From: Carboxylicivirga mesophila
GTDB taxonomy: Bacteria > Bacteroidota > Bacteroidia > Bacteroidales > Marinilabiliaceae
DNA: 64,000 bases
Assembly (NCBI RefSeq): GCF_018271975.1
Contig: NZ_JAGUCN010000001.1
Location: 186,001 to 250,000, forward strand
Reading direction: 5' to 3'
In this document: piece after piece, positions 55,702-64,000 of the stretch
How the letters are laid out: each line of letters begins with the position of its first letter
Numbering within the stretch: position 1 is the stretch's first letter
Made by a program: the position numbers and the translations under genes
The notes under the pieces: generated by a model
The model's database searches: none
What the model was told of the DNA's origin: nothing
What the model saw: only the letters and a program-made list of their open reading frames with translations

Positions 55702-56355
55702 ATGCAAACAATAATATTCAATCAACAACAAAGCATTTTTAATCGCTTTATTGCAGAGATTCGTGACACTTCCATTCAGACCGATCCAATGCGTTTTCGT
55801 CGAAACATAGAACGTATGGGAGAAATTATGGCCTATGAAATAAGCAAAGAATTCCCTCATGCAGCAAAGGATGTCACTACGCCCTTGGGTATAGCTACAG
55901 AAACGGTTATGACTGAGGAACCTGTTATTGCATCCATATTAAGAGCCGGATTGCCATTACACCAGGGTTTGTTAAACTATTTTGATCATGCCGAGAATGC
56001 ATTTGTTTCGGCTTATCGTAAATACAACGAAAAGGGTGATTTTGATATTCACATTGAATACATTTCATCGCCTTCTTTGAATGATAAAATAGTTCTTTTG
56101 AGTGACCCAATGCTTGCCACAGGTACATCCATTGAGTTAGCTTATAAAGCCTTGCTGCATAAAGGAAAACCAAAGCATGTTCATATTGTTTCTTTAATTG
56201 CCAGCGAAGCAGGTGTGCAGTATGTTCAGAATATGTTTAAAGATGAACCAGTGACTTTGTGGCTGGGGGCAGTAGATGAAGAACTGAACTCAAAGTCATA
56301 CATTGTACCAGGTATTGGCGATGCTGGCGATTTAGCATACGGCAGTAAAATATAA
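55702..56355 (+). CDS. upp: Uracil phosphoribosyltransferase
   Basis: A 217-residue pyrimidine salvage enzyme making UMP from uracil and PRPP. It shows EEPVIASILRAGLPLHQG, the PRPP-binding VLLSDPMLATGTSIELAYK and the uracil-binding GIGDAGDLAYGSK at the C-terminus. I chose the ATG at 55702 (MQTIIFNQQ) over a TTG 18 bases upstream. It converges with folK; the stop codons abut. Confidence 0.93.
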   Translation: MQTIIFNQQQSIFNRFIAEIRDTSIQTDPMRFRRNIERMGEIMAYEISKEFPHAAKDVTTPLGIATETVMTEEPVIASILRAGLPLHQGLLNYFDHAENAFVSAYRKYNEKGDFDIHIEYISSPSLNDKIVLLSDPMLATGTSIELAYKALLHKGKPKHVHIVSLIASEAGVQYVQNMFKDEPVTLWLGAVDEELNSKSYIVPGIGDAGDLAYGSKI

Positions 56356-56841
56356 TTAAAGACGCTGTACAATTCCCTTATCCGGGCACTCATGCGTAAG
56401 CTGGGTGATGGTCTTCCTGAAAGAAGGATGCTCAAAGTCTGACCAATAGTCCATCAAGGGCAGGAGCGTGAATTTTCGTTCGTGAAGCCTGGGATGTGGT
56501 ACTTTTAGTTGGAGTAAGTCAATTTGCAGATCGTCAATAAATAAAATATCAATATCAATAAGCCGGGACTCATAATGGGTTCCGGTTTTTGTTTGTCGCC
56601 CCATTTGTAGCTCAATAGATTGGGTAATGGTTAGTAATTCAGTAGCTTCTATTGTTGAATGGAATTCAACCACCTGATTGATGAAGTTTTGAGAAGCCTC
56701 GAAGCCCCATGGCTCACTCTCGTAATACGCCGATTGAAGAATGGGGGCGCCCAAACGCTCAGATAGCAGAGCCACGGCGTTTTTACAGGCTGCAATTACA
56801 TCGCCCTGATTGCCACCTAACAATAAAATTTGTCTATTCAT
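56356..56841 (-). CDS. folK: 2-amino-4-hydroxy-6-hydroxymethyldihydropteridine pyrophosphokinase
   Basis: A 161-residue folate-pathway enzyme that transfers pyrophosphate from ATP to the pterin. The start LLLGGNQGD, the YYESEPWGFEASQNFINQV segment and the signature ESRLIDIDILFID (RxxDxDI) are complete. It is divergent from sppA, with about 150 bp between the starts. Confidence 0.94.
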   Translation of the reverse strand: MNRQILLLGGNQGDVIAACKNAVALLSERLGAPILQSAYYESEPWGFEASQNFINQVVEFHSTIEATELLTITQSIELQMGRQTKTGTHYESRLIDIDILFIDDLQIDLLQLKVPHPRLHERKFTLLPLMDYWSDFEHPSFRKTITQLTHECPDKGIVQRL

Positions 56842-56992
56842 GCTAAAATTTAATGTTTTAGAAACAAAAACCGACCAAACGGTTTAGTATATTTGTCGTC
56901 GAAATTTTGAGGTTTATTTGTAAGTTATTTTTAATACTTTTGTTAAAATACAGTTGAACGAATCAATTACAACTAAACTCAATTCTATCATT

Positions 56993-58753
56993 ATGGTAAA
57001 ATTTTTCAAATACATGTTTGCCACCTTCGCGGGTGGTATTGTCGCAGCTTTTGTGCTGTTCATTTTCTTTATTGCTATGCTTTCGGGCTTAGCAGCTATG
57101 GGCGAAAAAGAAACAAAGATAAAGGAAAATACGATTCTTCTGTTGGATCTGAATGGACCTATCGTTGATCGGGTAACGGATGATCCTTTTGCCGATGCTT
57201 TTGCATCATTAACAGGCGAGCCAACGCCGGAAGGTTTGAACCGTTTGCTTAGTAATATAGAAAAAGCTAAACGGGATGACAATATCTCTGGTATTGTGCT
57301 CGAATCGGGCATGGTGCAAGCTGGTTATGCCACTATTGAGGAGATACGAAATGCACTGATTGATTTTAAAACATCGGGCAAGTTCATCTACAGCTTTTCA
57401 CCAATCTATACTCAAAAGGCTTATTACTTGGCATCTGTAGCCGACAAGATTTACCTTAATCCATCGGGTATGTTGGAATTAAAGGGTATGTATGCCGAAC
57501 GCATGTTTTTTAAGAAAGCATTGGAGAAGGTAGGTGTTGAAATACAAGTATTTAAACATGGCAAGTTTAAGTCTGCCGTTGAACCCTTTTTGTTAGAAGA
57601 AATGAGTGAACCTGCACGTTTGCAGACAGAGGTTTACATTAACTCCATGTGGAATCATGTGAAAGTGGGTATTGCTGAAGCGCGTGGGTTAACACCAGAG
57701 AAAGTATCAGCATTGGCCGATGAAATGCCGATGTTCAGGTCTGATGAGATGCTTATTGAATCAGGTTTGATAGATGGTTTAAAATATAAGGATGAGGTGC
57801 TAAACGAGCTTAAAGAAGTTGTGGGTATTGATGAAACAGATGACCTTGAAGCTATTAAGAATAATAAGTATGCCAAAGTGTTTGTTTCAGAAGGTAAAGG
57901 CTTTATCAGACAGAAAATCGCTGTAATCTATGCCGAAGGCGATATCGATGGCACTTCGACAGATGGTATAAAATCCGATAAACTGTCAAAGACTATCCGT
58001 AAAGCACGTCGCGACAGCTCCATTAAAGCAATTGTATTCAGGGTAAATTCTCCGGGCGGATCAGCCCTTGGTTCTGAAATTATCTGGCGTGAAGTCAAAT
58101 TAGCCCAGGAAACTAAGCCAGTCATCGTTTCAATGGGTAACTACGCAGCATCAGGAGGCTACTATATCTCGTGTGCGGCTGATAAGATTGTGGCTAATCC
58201 AACTACTCTGACCGGTTCAATAGGTATTTTCGGTATGATACCAAATGCTGAAGAGTTAACCAATAAGCTGGGTGTTAGCTTTGATGGAGTAAAAACCAAT
58301 AAGTTTGCTGATATGCCAAGTATCACAAGACCTTTCCGTAAAGATGAGAAAGAGTTGCTGCAGGCATACATTGTTAAAGGTTACGATACATTTATTGGCC
58401 GATGTGCCGATGGTCGTAATACCACAAAAGAAGCTATTGATGAGATTGGTCAGGGACGTGTGTGGAGTGGTGTTAATGCGCTGGATATTGACCTTGTGGA
58501 TGAAATTGGTGGTATTAATAAGGCCATTGAGCTGGCTAAAGATGCTGCTGACCTGGATGAATATAGGGTGGTTGAATTACCAGAGGTGGAAGATCCTATA
58601 CAACAGCTAATGAAGGATCTGACTGGCGAAGCCCGCATGTTTGTAGGTAAGTCGTTAATGGGTGATGAATATAAGTATATCCAAACGCTCGAAAATTTAA
58701 AGAATGGCTATCAGATTCAGGCGCGTATACCGTATAATCTGGAAATAAAATAA
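56993..58753 (+). CDS. sppA: Signal peptide peptidase SppA (protease IV, long form)
   Basis: A 586-residue inner-membrane serine protease that degrades cleaved signal peptides. There is one N-terminal helix (GGIVAAFVLFIFFIAMLSG) and two ClpP-like repeats. The catalytic Lys lies in the first repeat (FKHGKFKSAVEPF) and the Ser in the second (SMGNYAASGGYYIS), as in the 67-kDa E. coli type. I start at the ATG at 56993 (MVKFFKYMFATFAGG); a TTG 13 codons earlier is open but adds nothing typical. A terminator follows 20 bases after the stop. Confidence 0.95.
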   Translation: MVKFFKYMFATFAGGIVAAFVLFIFFIAMLSGLAAMGEKETKIKENTILLLDLNGPIVDRVTDDPFADAFASLTGEPTPEGLNRLLSNIEKAKRDDNISGIVLESGMVQAGYATIEEIRNALIDFKTSGKFIYSFSPIYTQKAYYLASVADKIYLNPSGMLELKGMYAERMFFKKALEKVGVEIQVFKHGKFKSAVEPFLLEEMSEPARLQTEVYINSMWNHVKVGIAEARGLTPEKVSALADEMPMFRSDEMLIESGLIDGLKYKDEVLNELKEVVGIDETDDLEAIKNNKYAKVFVSEGKGFIRQKIAVIYAEGDIDGTSTDGIKSDKLSKTIRKARRDSSIKAIVFRVNSPGGSALGSEIIWREVKLAQETKPVIVSMGNYAASGGYYISCAADKIVANPTTLTGSIGIFGMIPNAEELTNKLGVSFDGVKTNKFADMPSITRPFRKDEKELLQAYIVKGYDTFIGRCADGRNTTKEAIDEIGQGRVWSGVNALDIDLVDEIGGINKAIELAKDAADLDEYRVVELPEVEDPIQQLMKDLTGEARMFVGKSLMGDEYKYIQTLENLKNGYQIQARIPYNLEIK

Positions 58754-58773
58754 ATTTAAAATATTAAATGAGG

Positions 58774-58803
58774 CAGGTTGCCCAATGGGTGACCTGTTTT
58801 TTT
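58774..58803 (+). terminator. Terminator of sppA
   Basis: A stem of CAGGT and CCC pairing with GGG and ACCTG (58774-58796, small TG/TG internal bulge) is followed by nine T. It lies within the open frame upstream of lpxK and so argues that lpxK starts later, at 58830. Confidence 0.85.
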
Positions 58804-58829
58804 GTCAAAACGAAAACAGAATAGTATCC

Positions 58830-59867
58830 ATGAGGCTCCGGAAATTACTTTATCCCTTTAGCATTGTTTATGGCGGAATTACTACGCTGCGAAACAAGCT
58901 TTTTGATGCCGGGGTACTTAGCTCACAAAGTTATGAGCTGCCAATTATCTCAGTGGGGAATATTACGGTTGGTGGAACAGGCAAGACACCGCTTACTGAG
59001 TATCTCATCCGATTGCTTAATGATGAGTATAAGCTTTGTTTATTAAGTCGTGGTTATAAGCGCCAAACCAAAGGTGCCATATTGGCTCAGCCAGATTGCA
59101 GTGCAGAAACAATTGGTGATGAGCCGTTCCAGATTATGCAGAAATTTCCAGGCATAAATGTGGTGGTGGCAGAAAAGCGTATTGAAGGCATGGAGCTTAT
59201 TTTGAGTGGTACCAAAACAGATTTGGTACTGATGGATGATGCCTATCAGCATCGCTATGTCAAGCCTGGCTTTTCCATTCTGGTCATTGATTATAATCGG
59301 CCATTATGGAAAGATTGTCCCTTTCCGGCAGGCAATTTAAGAGAAGCATCTAAAGGGCAGTCGCGTGCCGATATAATTGTAGTAAATAAATGTCCTGATG
59401 ATTTGTCTGAAGACGATAAAGCATATTGGTTAAGTAAGTTAAAGGCAACAAATGAACAGCAGGTGTTTTTTACAACTATACGATATGGACAACCACAAAT
59501 GATAGGCGAAGTAGATAAGTCTCCCGTTTTGCCGGCCGGTGAGATGGTAGCTCTTGCCGGTATCGCCCAGCCATCTGGTTTTTTTAATCACGTCAATAAA
59601 TCATTTAAGGTGGTTGAAAAAATGATCTACCCCGATCATCATCACTTTTCAACAATAGATATTGAGCTGATAGCGACAAAGCTTAAACAACCTGGAAGGG
59701 GTCTGGTAACTACCGAAAAAGACGCAGTGCGCTTGAAAGGCCTGGCAAAAAATCTGCCAGCGAAATGTTGGTTTGTACCCATTGAACTGGAGATACTTTT
59801 TAATGAAGAAAAACAATTTGAAAATAGAATACGCAACTATGTTAGAAACCATTCAAATAACAGCTGA
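58830..59867 (+). CDS. lpxK: Tetraacyldisaccharide 4'-kinase
   Basis: A 345-residue membrane-associated kinase that phosphorylates the lipid A precursor at the 4' position. It has an N-terminal membrane helix region (LLYPFSIVYGGITTLRN), the Walker A motif VGNITVGGTGKTPL, LMDDAYQHRYVKPGFSILV and LVTTEKDAVRL, all family signatures. The ATG at 58830 (MRLRKLLYP) is preferred because the sppA terminator overlaps the region before it. The end overlaps the next gene by 29 bases. Confidence 0.94.
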   Translation: MRLRKLLYPFSIVYGGITTLRNKLFDAGVLSSQSYELPIISVGNITVGGTGKTPLTEYLIRLLNDEYKLCLLSRGYKRQTKGAILAQPDCSAETIGDEPFQIMQKFPGINVVVAEKRIEGMELILSGTKTDLVLMDDAYQHRYVKPGFSILVIDYNRPLWKDCPFPAGNLREASKGQSRADIIVVNKCPDDLSEDDKAYWLSKLKATNEQQVFFTTIRYGQPQMIGEVDKSPVLPAGEMVALAGIAQPSGFFNHVNKSFKVVEKMIYPDHHHFSTIDIELIATKLKQPGRGLVTTEKDAVRLKGLAKNLPAKCWFVPIELEILFNEEKQFENRIRNYVRNHSNNS

Positions 59868-60651
59868 TTACTTAGCTTCGCAGAGTAATATAAAGCCTGT
59901 GATTGGCATCATACTGGGAACCGGTTTAGGCGGTTTGGTGCAGGAGATTGAGATTGAAAAGTCAATTCCTTATGAAGATATTCCTAACTTTCCGGTATCA
60001 ACTGTTGAGGGGCACAGCGGACGCCTTATTTTTGGTACCATTAATAATGTGCCCATATTAGCTATGCAAGGTCGTTTTCACTATTACGAAGGCTACAACA
60101 TGCAGGAGGTGACATTCCCCGTTCGTGTTATGAAGCAAATGGGTATTAACACTTTGTTTGTTTCAAATGCCAGTGGTGGACTAAATCCTGATTATGTGGT
60201 AGGCGATATCATGGTGATTAACGATCACATTAATATGTTTGGTGACAATCCGCTTATTGGTAAAAACAATAATAAGTTGGGGCCTCGCTTTCCCGATATG
60301 AGTGAGCCGTACAGTAAACAGTTTATTGCCGAAGCACTTGAAATTGGAAAGGAGAATGGTATTGATCTGAAAGAAGGGGTTTATGTAGGTACTACAGGTC
60401 CAACCTTTGAAACACCAGCCGAATATAAGATGTTCCGGATTCTGGGTGCCGATGCGGTGGGTATGTCTACTGTACCTGAAGTGATAGTGGCTCGTCACAT
60501 GGACATGAAGTGTTTTGGTATCTCTATTATTACCGACTCTGGTGTACCCGGACAGATTGTGGAGGTGTCACACGAAGAAGTGCAGGAGGTAGCAGCAGCA
60601 GCAGAACCTAAAATGACAAAAGTTATTAAGGAGCTGGTAAGCAGGGTGTAA
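59839..60651 (+). CDS. Purine nucleoside phosphorylase (trimeric PNP family)
   Basis: A 270-residue purine salvage enzyme that cleaves inosine or guanosine with phosphate. It shows IGIILGTGLGGLVQEIE, the phosphate-binding STVEGHSGRLIFG, MQGRFHYYEGY, FVSNASGGLNPDY, the base-binding GPTFETPAEYKMFR and the ending VSHEEVQEVAAAAEPK. The ATG at 59839 (MLETIQITADYL) fits the family start and lies inside the end of lpxK, implying coupled translation. An ATG at 59803 is less likely. Confidence 0.93.
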   Translation: MLETIQITADYLASQSNIKPVIGIILGTGLGGLVQEIEIEKSIPYEDIPNFPVSTVEGHSGRLIFGTINNVPILAMQGRFHYYEGYNMQEVTFPVRVMKQMGINTLFVSNASGGLNPDYVVGDIMVINDHINMFGDNPLIGKNNNKLGPRFPDMSEPYSKQFIAEALEIGKENGIDLKEGVYVGTTGPTFETPAEYKMFRILGADAVGMSTVPEVIVARHMDMKCFGISIITDSGVPGQIVEVSHEEVQEVAAAAEPKMTKVIKELVSRV

Positions 60652-60703
60652 AATATTTTTAGGATTGACTAACCTTTTTCTTGTGATAGAGGTTAGTCTT
60701 TGT

Positions 60704-61678
60704 TTACTTTTTTTGATATACACCGAAAACGAAATCAGATGGATGCTTTTTTAGATAATCATCCTCCACGGCAATCAGTTTGTCTAAAACTGATTTAGTT
60801 TCATCACTTTCTTCAATAAAGTTATGAGCAATATCTTTGAGTGCACTCATAAGTATATTGCCACCATATGGTCGTTCATCTAATACTTTAAAATGCTTAT
60901 GAATTGCAGGCATTATATTGTATGAATCTACACATTCTGATGGATCGGCTATATACATTCTTACAAGCCCAGAACCTGAAAAGCTATTTTTGTAAAGTGA
61001 AGTATTAAGTCTTCGTCTTAATCTTTTAGGGATTAATTTTATTGCCTGGTTTATCGTCTTTATTTGCTCCCTGGGGAATTGTAGCCTATTGGCCCCAACA
61101 AATTCATTTATCAAAAGAATACCATCCTGTGGCAAAAGTGGGAGTATTGTATTGCTCAATAAAGAATCGACCTTTTTAAAATGATGGAGCGAAGCATTGA
61201 ACATTACAATATCGAATTGCTTTTTAGACAAATCAAGATTAGCTAGATTGGCACAAATAAACTCAATATTTGTAAGGTTTTTCTTCGATGCTTTTTTTTG
61301 TGCAAGTTCAATATTAAAAGGAGATAAGTCAACACATGTTATCATCTTAAAATTTCTGTAGCCTGCAAATCTTATCTCATGTTCACAACTACCGCTGCCA
61401 ATAGAAAGTAGCTTAAGATTTGATCGTTTACCCAGTACTGAGTTTACAAAGTAGGCTTCATACCCCTGAGTTTCGTTTCCTGAAATTCTTTTATTCCAGT
61501 GCTTTTGAATATATGGTATATCCCACCAGTTTGAACTGAATTGAGCCGATTTATCAAAGGCTGATATGGTTCGTGATGTTCCCGAGAATGAAAGCTTTGA
61601 TAAAAGAAAACGATAACCTCTTTGTTTACCCTTTAGTAATAGGTCCCGTGCATCTTCAAATGTAAAAAGACGTACCAT
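60704..61678 (-). CDS. Class I SAM-dependent methyltransferase, substrate unknown
   Basis: A 324-residue protein with the Rossmann methyltransferase core. Motif I reads KLLSIGSGSCEHEIRFA, then VDLSPFNIELAQKKA, FICANLANLDLS and IVMFNASLHHFKKVDSLL. An N-terminal extension of about 95 residues (VRLFTFEDARDLLLKGKQ) and a C-terminal helical cap are specific to it. There is no operon partner beyond the epimerase-like gene upstream in transcription order (50-base gap). Its substrate cannot be told. Confidence 0.82.
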   Translation of the reverse strand: MVRLFTFEDARDLLLKGKQRGYRFLLSKLSFSGTSRTISAFDKSAQFSSNWWDIPYIQKHWNKRISGNETQGYEAYFVNSVLGKRSNLKLLSIGSGSCEHEIRFAGYRNFKMITCVDLSPFNIELAQKKASKKNLTNIEFICANLANLDLSKKQFDIVMFNASLHHFKKVDSLLSNTILPLLPQDGILLINEFVGANRLQFPREQIKTINQAIKLIPKRLRRRLNTSLYKNSFSGSGLVRMYIADPSECVDSYNIMPAIHKHFKVLDERPYGGNILMSALKDIAHNFIEESDETKSVLDKLIAVEDDYLKKHPSDFVFGVYQKK

Positions 61679-61728
61679 GAAAAGACAGGTTTACAAGTAG
61701 TTTAAAATTATAATTAACATATATTCAA

Positions 61729-62718
61729 TTAACTCTGATAAGCCTTCGCATTCTCCAGGGCTTCTTTGATGGATAAAAAAGCCATTGGTGAAACCTCTTG
61801 CAGCTTACTGATTGAGTACTTTGACTGGTTTTGTGATGTGCGCGCCGTTTCTTTGGTCATTTTAGGAGCTCTGCGAAAAAGCATGTATTGTAGTCGTTCC
61901 CAGCGCCAGGCAATCCCTGTTAGCCATCGGTTAGCTTTAATGCTCGGGGCCTTTACCCCAAATACCTCGGCTGCTGTTGTCATCAATTCTTTGTAGCTCA
62001 GGTTCTCACCGTTGATGATGAAACGTTCATTGACCACCTCTGACTCAGCAAGAGTTACCATAGCCTTGGTTACATCCCGTACATCAACAAACCCTGAACC
62101 TCCACCGGTGTAGAATAGCATGTTTTTACTTAAGGTATGAATGAGCTGACCAGAACTTTTATCGCCTGGGCACGGGCCAAGTATAACTGATGGATTTACC
62201 ACAAGTGCCTTCAGTCCTTCCTTTGTGCCACGCCATACTTCCATCTCAGCCCTGAATTTGCTTTGCGAGTATACAGAGTGGTTATCGTCATTCTGCCAAA
62301 AAGTAGTTTCATCTATCTGTTGACCGTTTTGTGTTTTGCCTAGTGTGGCTATTGAACTGACATGACAAAAGCGTTCAACTCCACATTCAATGGAAGCGTT
62401 AACCAGGTTGGCTGTTCCGTCGACATTAGCCGTAAACATAGCCATCCTGTCACTTGGCTTAAACGACACCATGGCTGCACAGTGAAATACTTTATCAATG
62501 CCTTTTAAAGCATCCAGCAATGAGAAGTAATCCAGTAAATCGGCCTCAATCCATTGTATAAGATGTAATTGCTTGTTGTTGTAAAACCTGAATAGTTCTC
62601 TCACATAATCCAGAGATTGCTCAGAACGGTATATAGCCCGAACCTTATTGCCTTCCTTAGTGAGTGTATGAAGTAAATGTGCGCCAACAAGGCCTGTGCC
62701 ACCGGTAACAAGTATCAT
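61729..62718 (-). CDS. NAD(P)-dependent epimerase/dehydratase family protein
   Basis: A 329-residue extended short-chain dehydrogenase. The N-terminal ILVTGGTGLVGAHLLHTL binds NAD(P), IDKVFHCAAMVSF follows, and the catalytic pair is in SVYSQSKFRAE (Tyr-x3-Lys). The GDKSSGQLIHTL region and substrate domain resemble dihydroflavonol-reductase-like members rather than sugar epimerases. It is 9 bases downstream of the OsmC-like gene, so both probably form a small operon with the methyltransferase. Confidence 0.88.
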   Translation of the reverse strand: MILVTGGTGLVGAHLLHTLTKEGNKVRAIYRSEQSLDYVRELFRFYNNKQLHLIQWIEADLLDYFSLLDALKGIDKVFHCAAMVSFKPSDRMAMFTANVDGTANLVNASIECGVERFCHVSSIATLGKTQNGQQIDETTFWQNDDNHSVYSQSKFRAEMEVWRGTKEGLKALVVNPSVILGPCPGDKSSGQLIHTLSKNMLFYTGGGSGFVDVRDVTKAMVTLAESEVVNERFIINGENLSYKELMTTAAEVFGVKAPSIKANRWLTGIAWRWERLQYMLFRRAPKMTKETARTSQNQSKYSISKLQEVSPMAFLSIKEALENAKAYQS

Positions 62719-62727
62719 AGTGTGTGT

Positions 62728-63132
62728 TTACCAAATAAATCGGATGGTTTGTTTTAGGTCAGGGTGTACGCTAAGTGGAACGGGGCTAGTGCCTGCCACA
62801 CTCTCAATAAGCGCTTTTTGCTCCTCGCTGTAACCTTTCTGTGGAAATCGGAATTCCATCACAACTTCTGCCACCCGTCGGGGATTCTCTGCCATAACTT
62901 TGGTAATATCTAACTCGGTTCCTTCAATATCAATGTCATTGTCCATGGCCTTAATGCCCATAATGGTTAAAATACAATTTCCCAGGGCCGTTGCAAGCAT
63001 ATCCGTCGGGGAGAATGACTGCCCTTTGCCACGATTGTCGCAAGGCGCATCGGTAATAATTTTTGCTCCTGACTGAAGGTGTATATTTTCGGTGCGCAGG
63101 CCGCCCAGGTATTTTGTTTTTATAGTGGTCAT
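62728..63132 (-). CDS. OsmC-like protein with second cysteine replaced by serine
   Basis: A 134-residue member of the OsmC/Ohr peroxiredoxin-like superfamily. The first Cys site is present (MLATALGNCILTIMG). In the position where the family usually has CPV, the sequence is GTSPVPLSVHP with an AGC Ser codon, so the two-Cys thiol peroxidase mechanism cannot operate in the usual way. It might use one Cys, or another partner thiol, or have a non-peroxidase role. First gene of the minus-strand group with the epimerase-like gene. Confidence 0.85.
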   Translation of the reverse strand: MTTIKTKYLGGLRTENIHLQSGAKIITDAPCDNRGKGQSFSPTDMLATALGNCILTIMGIKAMDNDIDIEGTELDITKVMAENPRRVAEVVMEFRFPQKGYSEEQKALIESVAGTSPVPLSVHPDLKQTIRFIW

Positions 63133-63261
63133 GATTGCTTCAGTATTAAAGGTTGATGATTGTCATTGCTGATTTACTTATCATGCCCCGAAAAATACGA
63201 ATAATATCTGTATTTTAGCGGTTCAGATAATCAGATAGTTTCTAACAAAAAGAGCTTTAAA

Positions 63262-63870
63262 ATGTTTTCAGGTATTGTTGAAGAAGCCGCTGTTGTGGTA
63301 GGCTTAGAGCAAGATAAAGGAAATCTTCATTTAACATTGGAGTGCTCATTCACTGATGAGCTTAAGATTGACCAGAGTATTGCACATAATGGGGTGTGCC
63401 TGACTGTGGTTAAAAAGGAAGGTAAAACCTACACTGTAACTGCTATTAAAGAGACCTTGGAGAAATCGAACCTTGGACTGCTGAAAATTGGTGATAAGGT
63501 AAACCTGGAGCGTAGCATGATTATGAACGGACGTCTGGATGGACACATTGTTCAGGGGCATGTTGATCAGACTGCTAAATGTATTGAGGTGAAAGAAGCC
63601 GATGGCAGCTGGTATTATACTTTCCAATATGTGATTGATAAAGAGAAAGCGGCACAGGGTTATATGACTGTTGAAAAAGGCTCGGTTACCGTTAATGGAG
63701 TTAGCTTAACAGTTGTTAATAGTAAGGATGACCAGTTCTCGGTAGCAATTATTCCTTATACGCACGAATTTACCAACTTCCACCAGATTGAAGTTGGTTC
63801 AACCATCAATATTGAGTTTGATATACTTGGAAAATATATTAGTCGGATTATGGCTATTCAGAATAAGTAG
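63262..63870 (+). CDS. ribE: Riboflavin synthase alpha chain
   Basis: A 202-residue enzyme that dismutates two lumazine molecules to give riboflavin. Two lumazine-binding repeats are seen: MFSGIVEEAA with SIAHNGVCLTVV, then GHIVQGHVDQTAKC with SVTVNGVSLTVVN. Length and repeat order are normal. It stands alone, divergent from the OsmC-like gene. The upstream 130 bp shows no FMN riboswitch that I can recognise. Confidence 0.96.
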   Translation: MFSGIVEEAAVVVGLEQDKGNLHLTLECSFTDELKIDQSIAHNGVCLTVVKKEGKTYTVTAIKETLEKSNLGLLKIGDKVNLERSMIMNGRLDGHIVQGHVDQTAKCIEVKEADGSWYYTFQYVIDKEKAAQGYMTVEKGSVTVNGVSLTVVNSKDDQFSVAIIPYTHEFTNFHQIEVGSTINIEFDILGKYISRIMAIQNK

Positions 63871-63892
63871 TCTTTTATAGCTTTAAAATATT

Positions 63893-63942
63893 AGGATCGC
63901 ATCTTTATTGGCAACATGTTAATAAAGATGCGATCCTTTTTT
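63893..63942. terminator. Bidirectional terminator after ribE
   Basis: A 17-bp perfect inverted repeat (63893-63909 and 63921-63937, loop of 11) is followed by a T tract on the plus strand and preceded by an A-rich stretch. It ends ribE and probably also the converging minus-strand gene whose stop is at 63946. Confidence 0.92.
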
Positions 63943-63945
63943 AGT

Positions 63946-64000
63946 TTATAGTTGTTTAATAACTGATTTAAACAGCTTAACCAGTCCCTTCTCGGCTTCT
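63946..64000 (-). CDS. C-terminal end of an unidentified minus-strand gene (cut by window edge)
   Basis: Reading the minus strand from the window edge gives an open frame of 17 residues, EAEKGLVKLFKSVIKQL, ending in TAA at 63946-63948, just before the strong bidirectional terminator. The position and amphipathic helix suggest a real C-terminus, but the gene cannot be named. Confidence 0.45.
   Translation of the reverse strand, partial: EAEKGLVKLFKSVIKQL

Noticed and set aside
63133-63261. FMN riboswitch upstream of riboflavin synthase
   Set aside because: The region is only about 130 bp and shows none of the conserved RFN-element segments.
1-64000. CRISPR arrays
   Set aside because: No series of regularly spaced identical repeats with unique spacers was seen; the only tandem repeat (32888-33125) is degenerate and has no spacer pattern.

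Overview
The window comes from a member of the Bacteroidota, most likely the Bacteroidales/Marinilabiliales side of the phylum. The evidence is a SusC/SusD pair controlled by an ECF sigma factor and FecR anti-sigma factor, a protein ending in a type IX secretion (T9SS) sorting domain, a three-subunit Bacteroidetes-type succinate dehydrogenase/fumarate reductase, and a promoter of the Bacteroidetes TTTG / TAnnTTTG type. Genus and species cannot be read from the sequence.

Layout. 1-9200 is core genome: rsgA (cut by the left edge), a large hybrid histidine kinase, cvpA, tRNA-Arg(CCT), an aminotransferase-fold protein that has lost its PLP-binding residues, recO, a POT-like transporter and tRNA-Leu(CAA). 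9199-18713 is a 9.5-kb genomic island inserted in the 3' end of tRNA-Leu. It has a 14-bp att duplication, paired arm-type repeats at both ends, a tyrosine recombinase, an orphan MobC-like gene, a three-gene HipB-HipS-HipT toxin-antitoxin module with candidate operators, a membrane-anchored beta-helix-like protein, and a 989-residue primase-helicase of the TOTE conflict-system type. Just outside the right att site lie the tRNA's displaced terminator and a decayed second hipT 3' end, which points to an earlier island at the same place.

19206-39781 is a polysaccharide/glycoprotein utilisation locus: ECF sigma factor, FecR anti-sigma factor, SusC with an STN domain, SusD, a surface lipoprotein with a discoidin-like domain, a LamG-type T9SS cargo, an M60-like metallopeptidase, a TlpA-like thioredoxin lipoprotein, and GH35 and GH2 beta-galactosidases. 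Related discoidin-like modules recur in four of the secreted proteins. A peptidase of the mucin-acting family together with two beta-galactosidases suggests a galactose-rich glycoprotein or mucin-like substrate.

39994-45394 holds frr, the sdhCAB operon and a gene of unknown function. 45398-55653 is a surface-polysaccharide locus: CPBP protease, GT8 and GT4-like transferases, Wzx-like flippase, ATP-grasp enzyme, GT-C-like membrane protein, FemAB-like acyltransferase, two tandem FdtA-like ketoisomerases and an FdtB-like aminotransferase. The last three suggest a dTDP-3-amino-3,6-dideoxyhexose. 55702-64000 returns to housekeeping genes (upp, folK, sppA, lpxK, purine nucleoside phosphorylase, a methyltransferase, an epimerase-like dehydrogenase, an OsmC-like protein, riboflavin synthase) and ends in the tail of one more minus-strand gene.

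The strongest leads are the tRNA-Leu island with its HipBST and TOTE-type genes plus the hipT relic, the aminotransferase homologue without its lysine, and two tandem hairpins with the same hexaloop in the susC leader. All domain calls were made by eye from translated sequence; no database search or alignment program was run.
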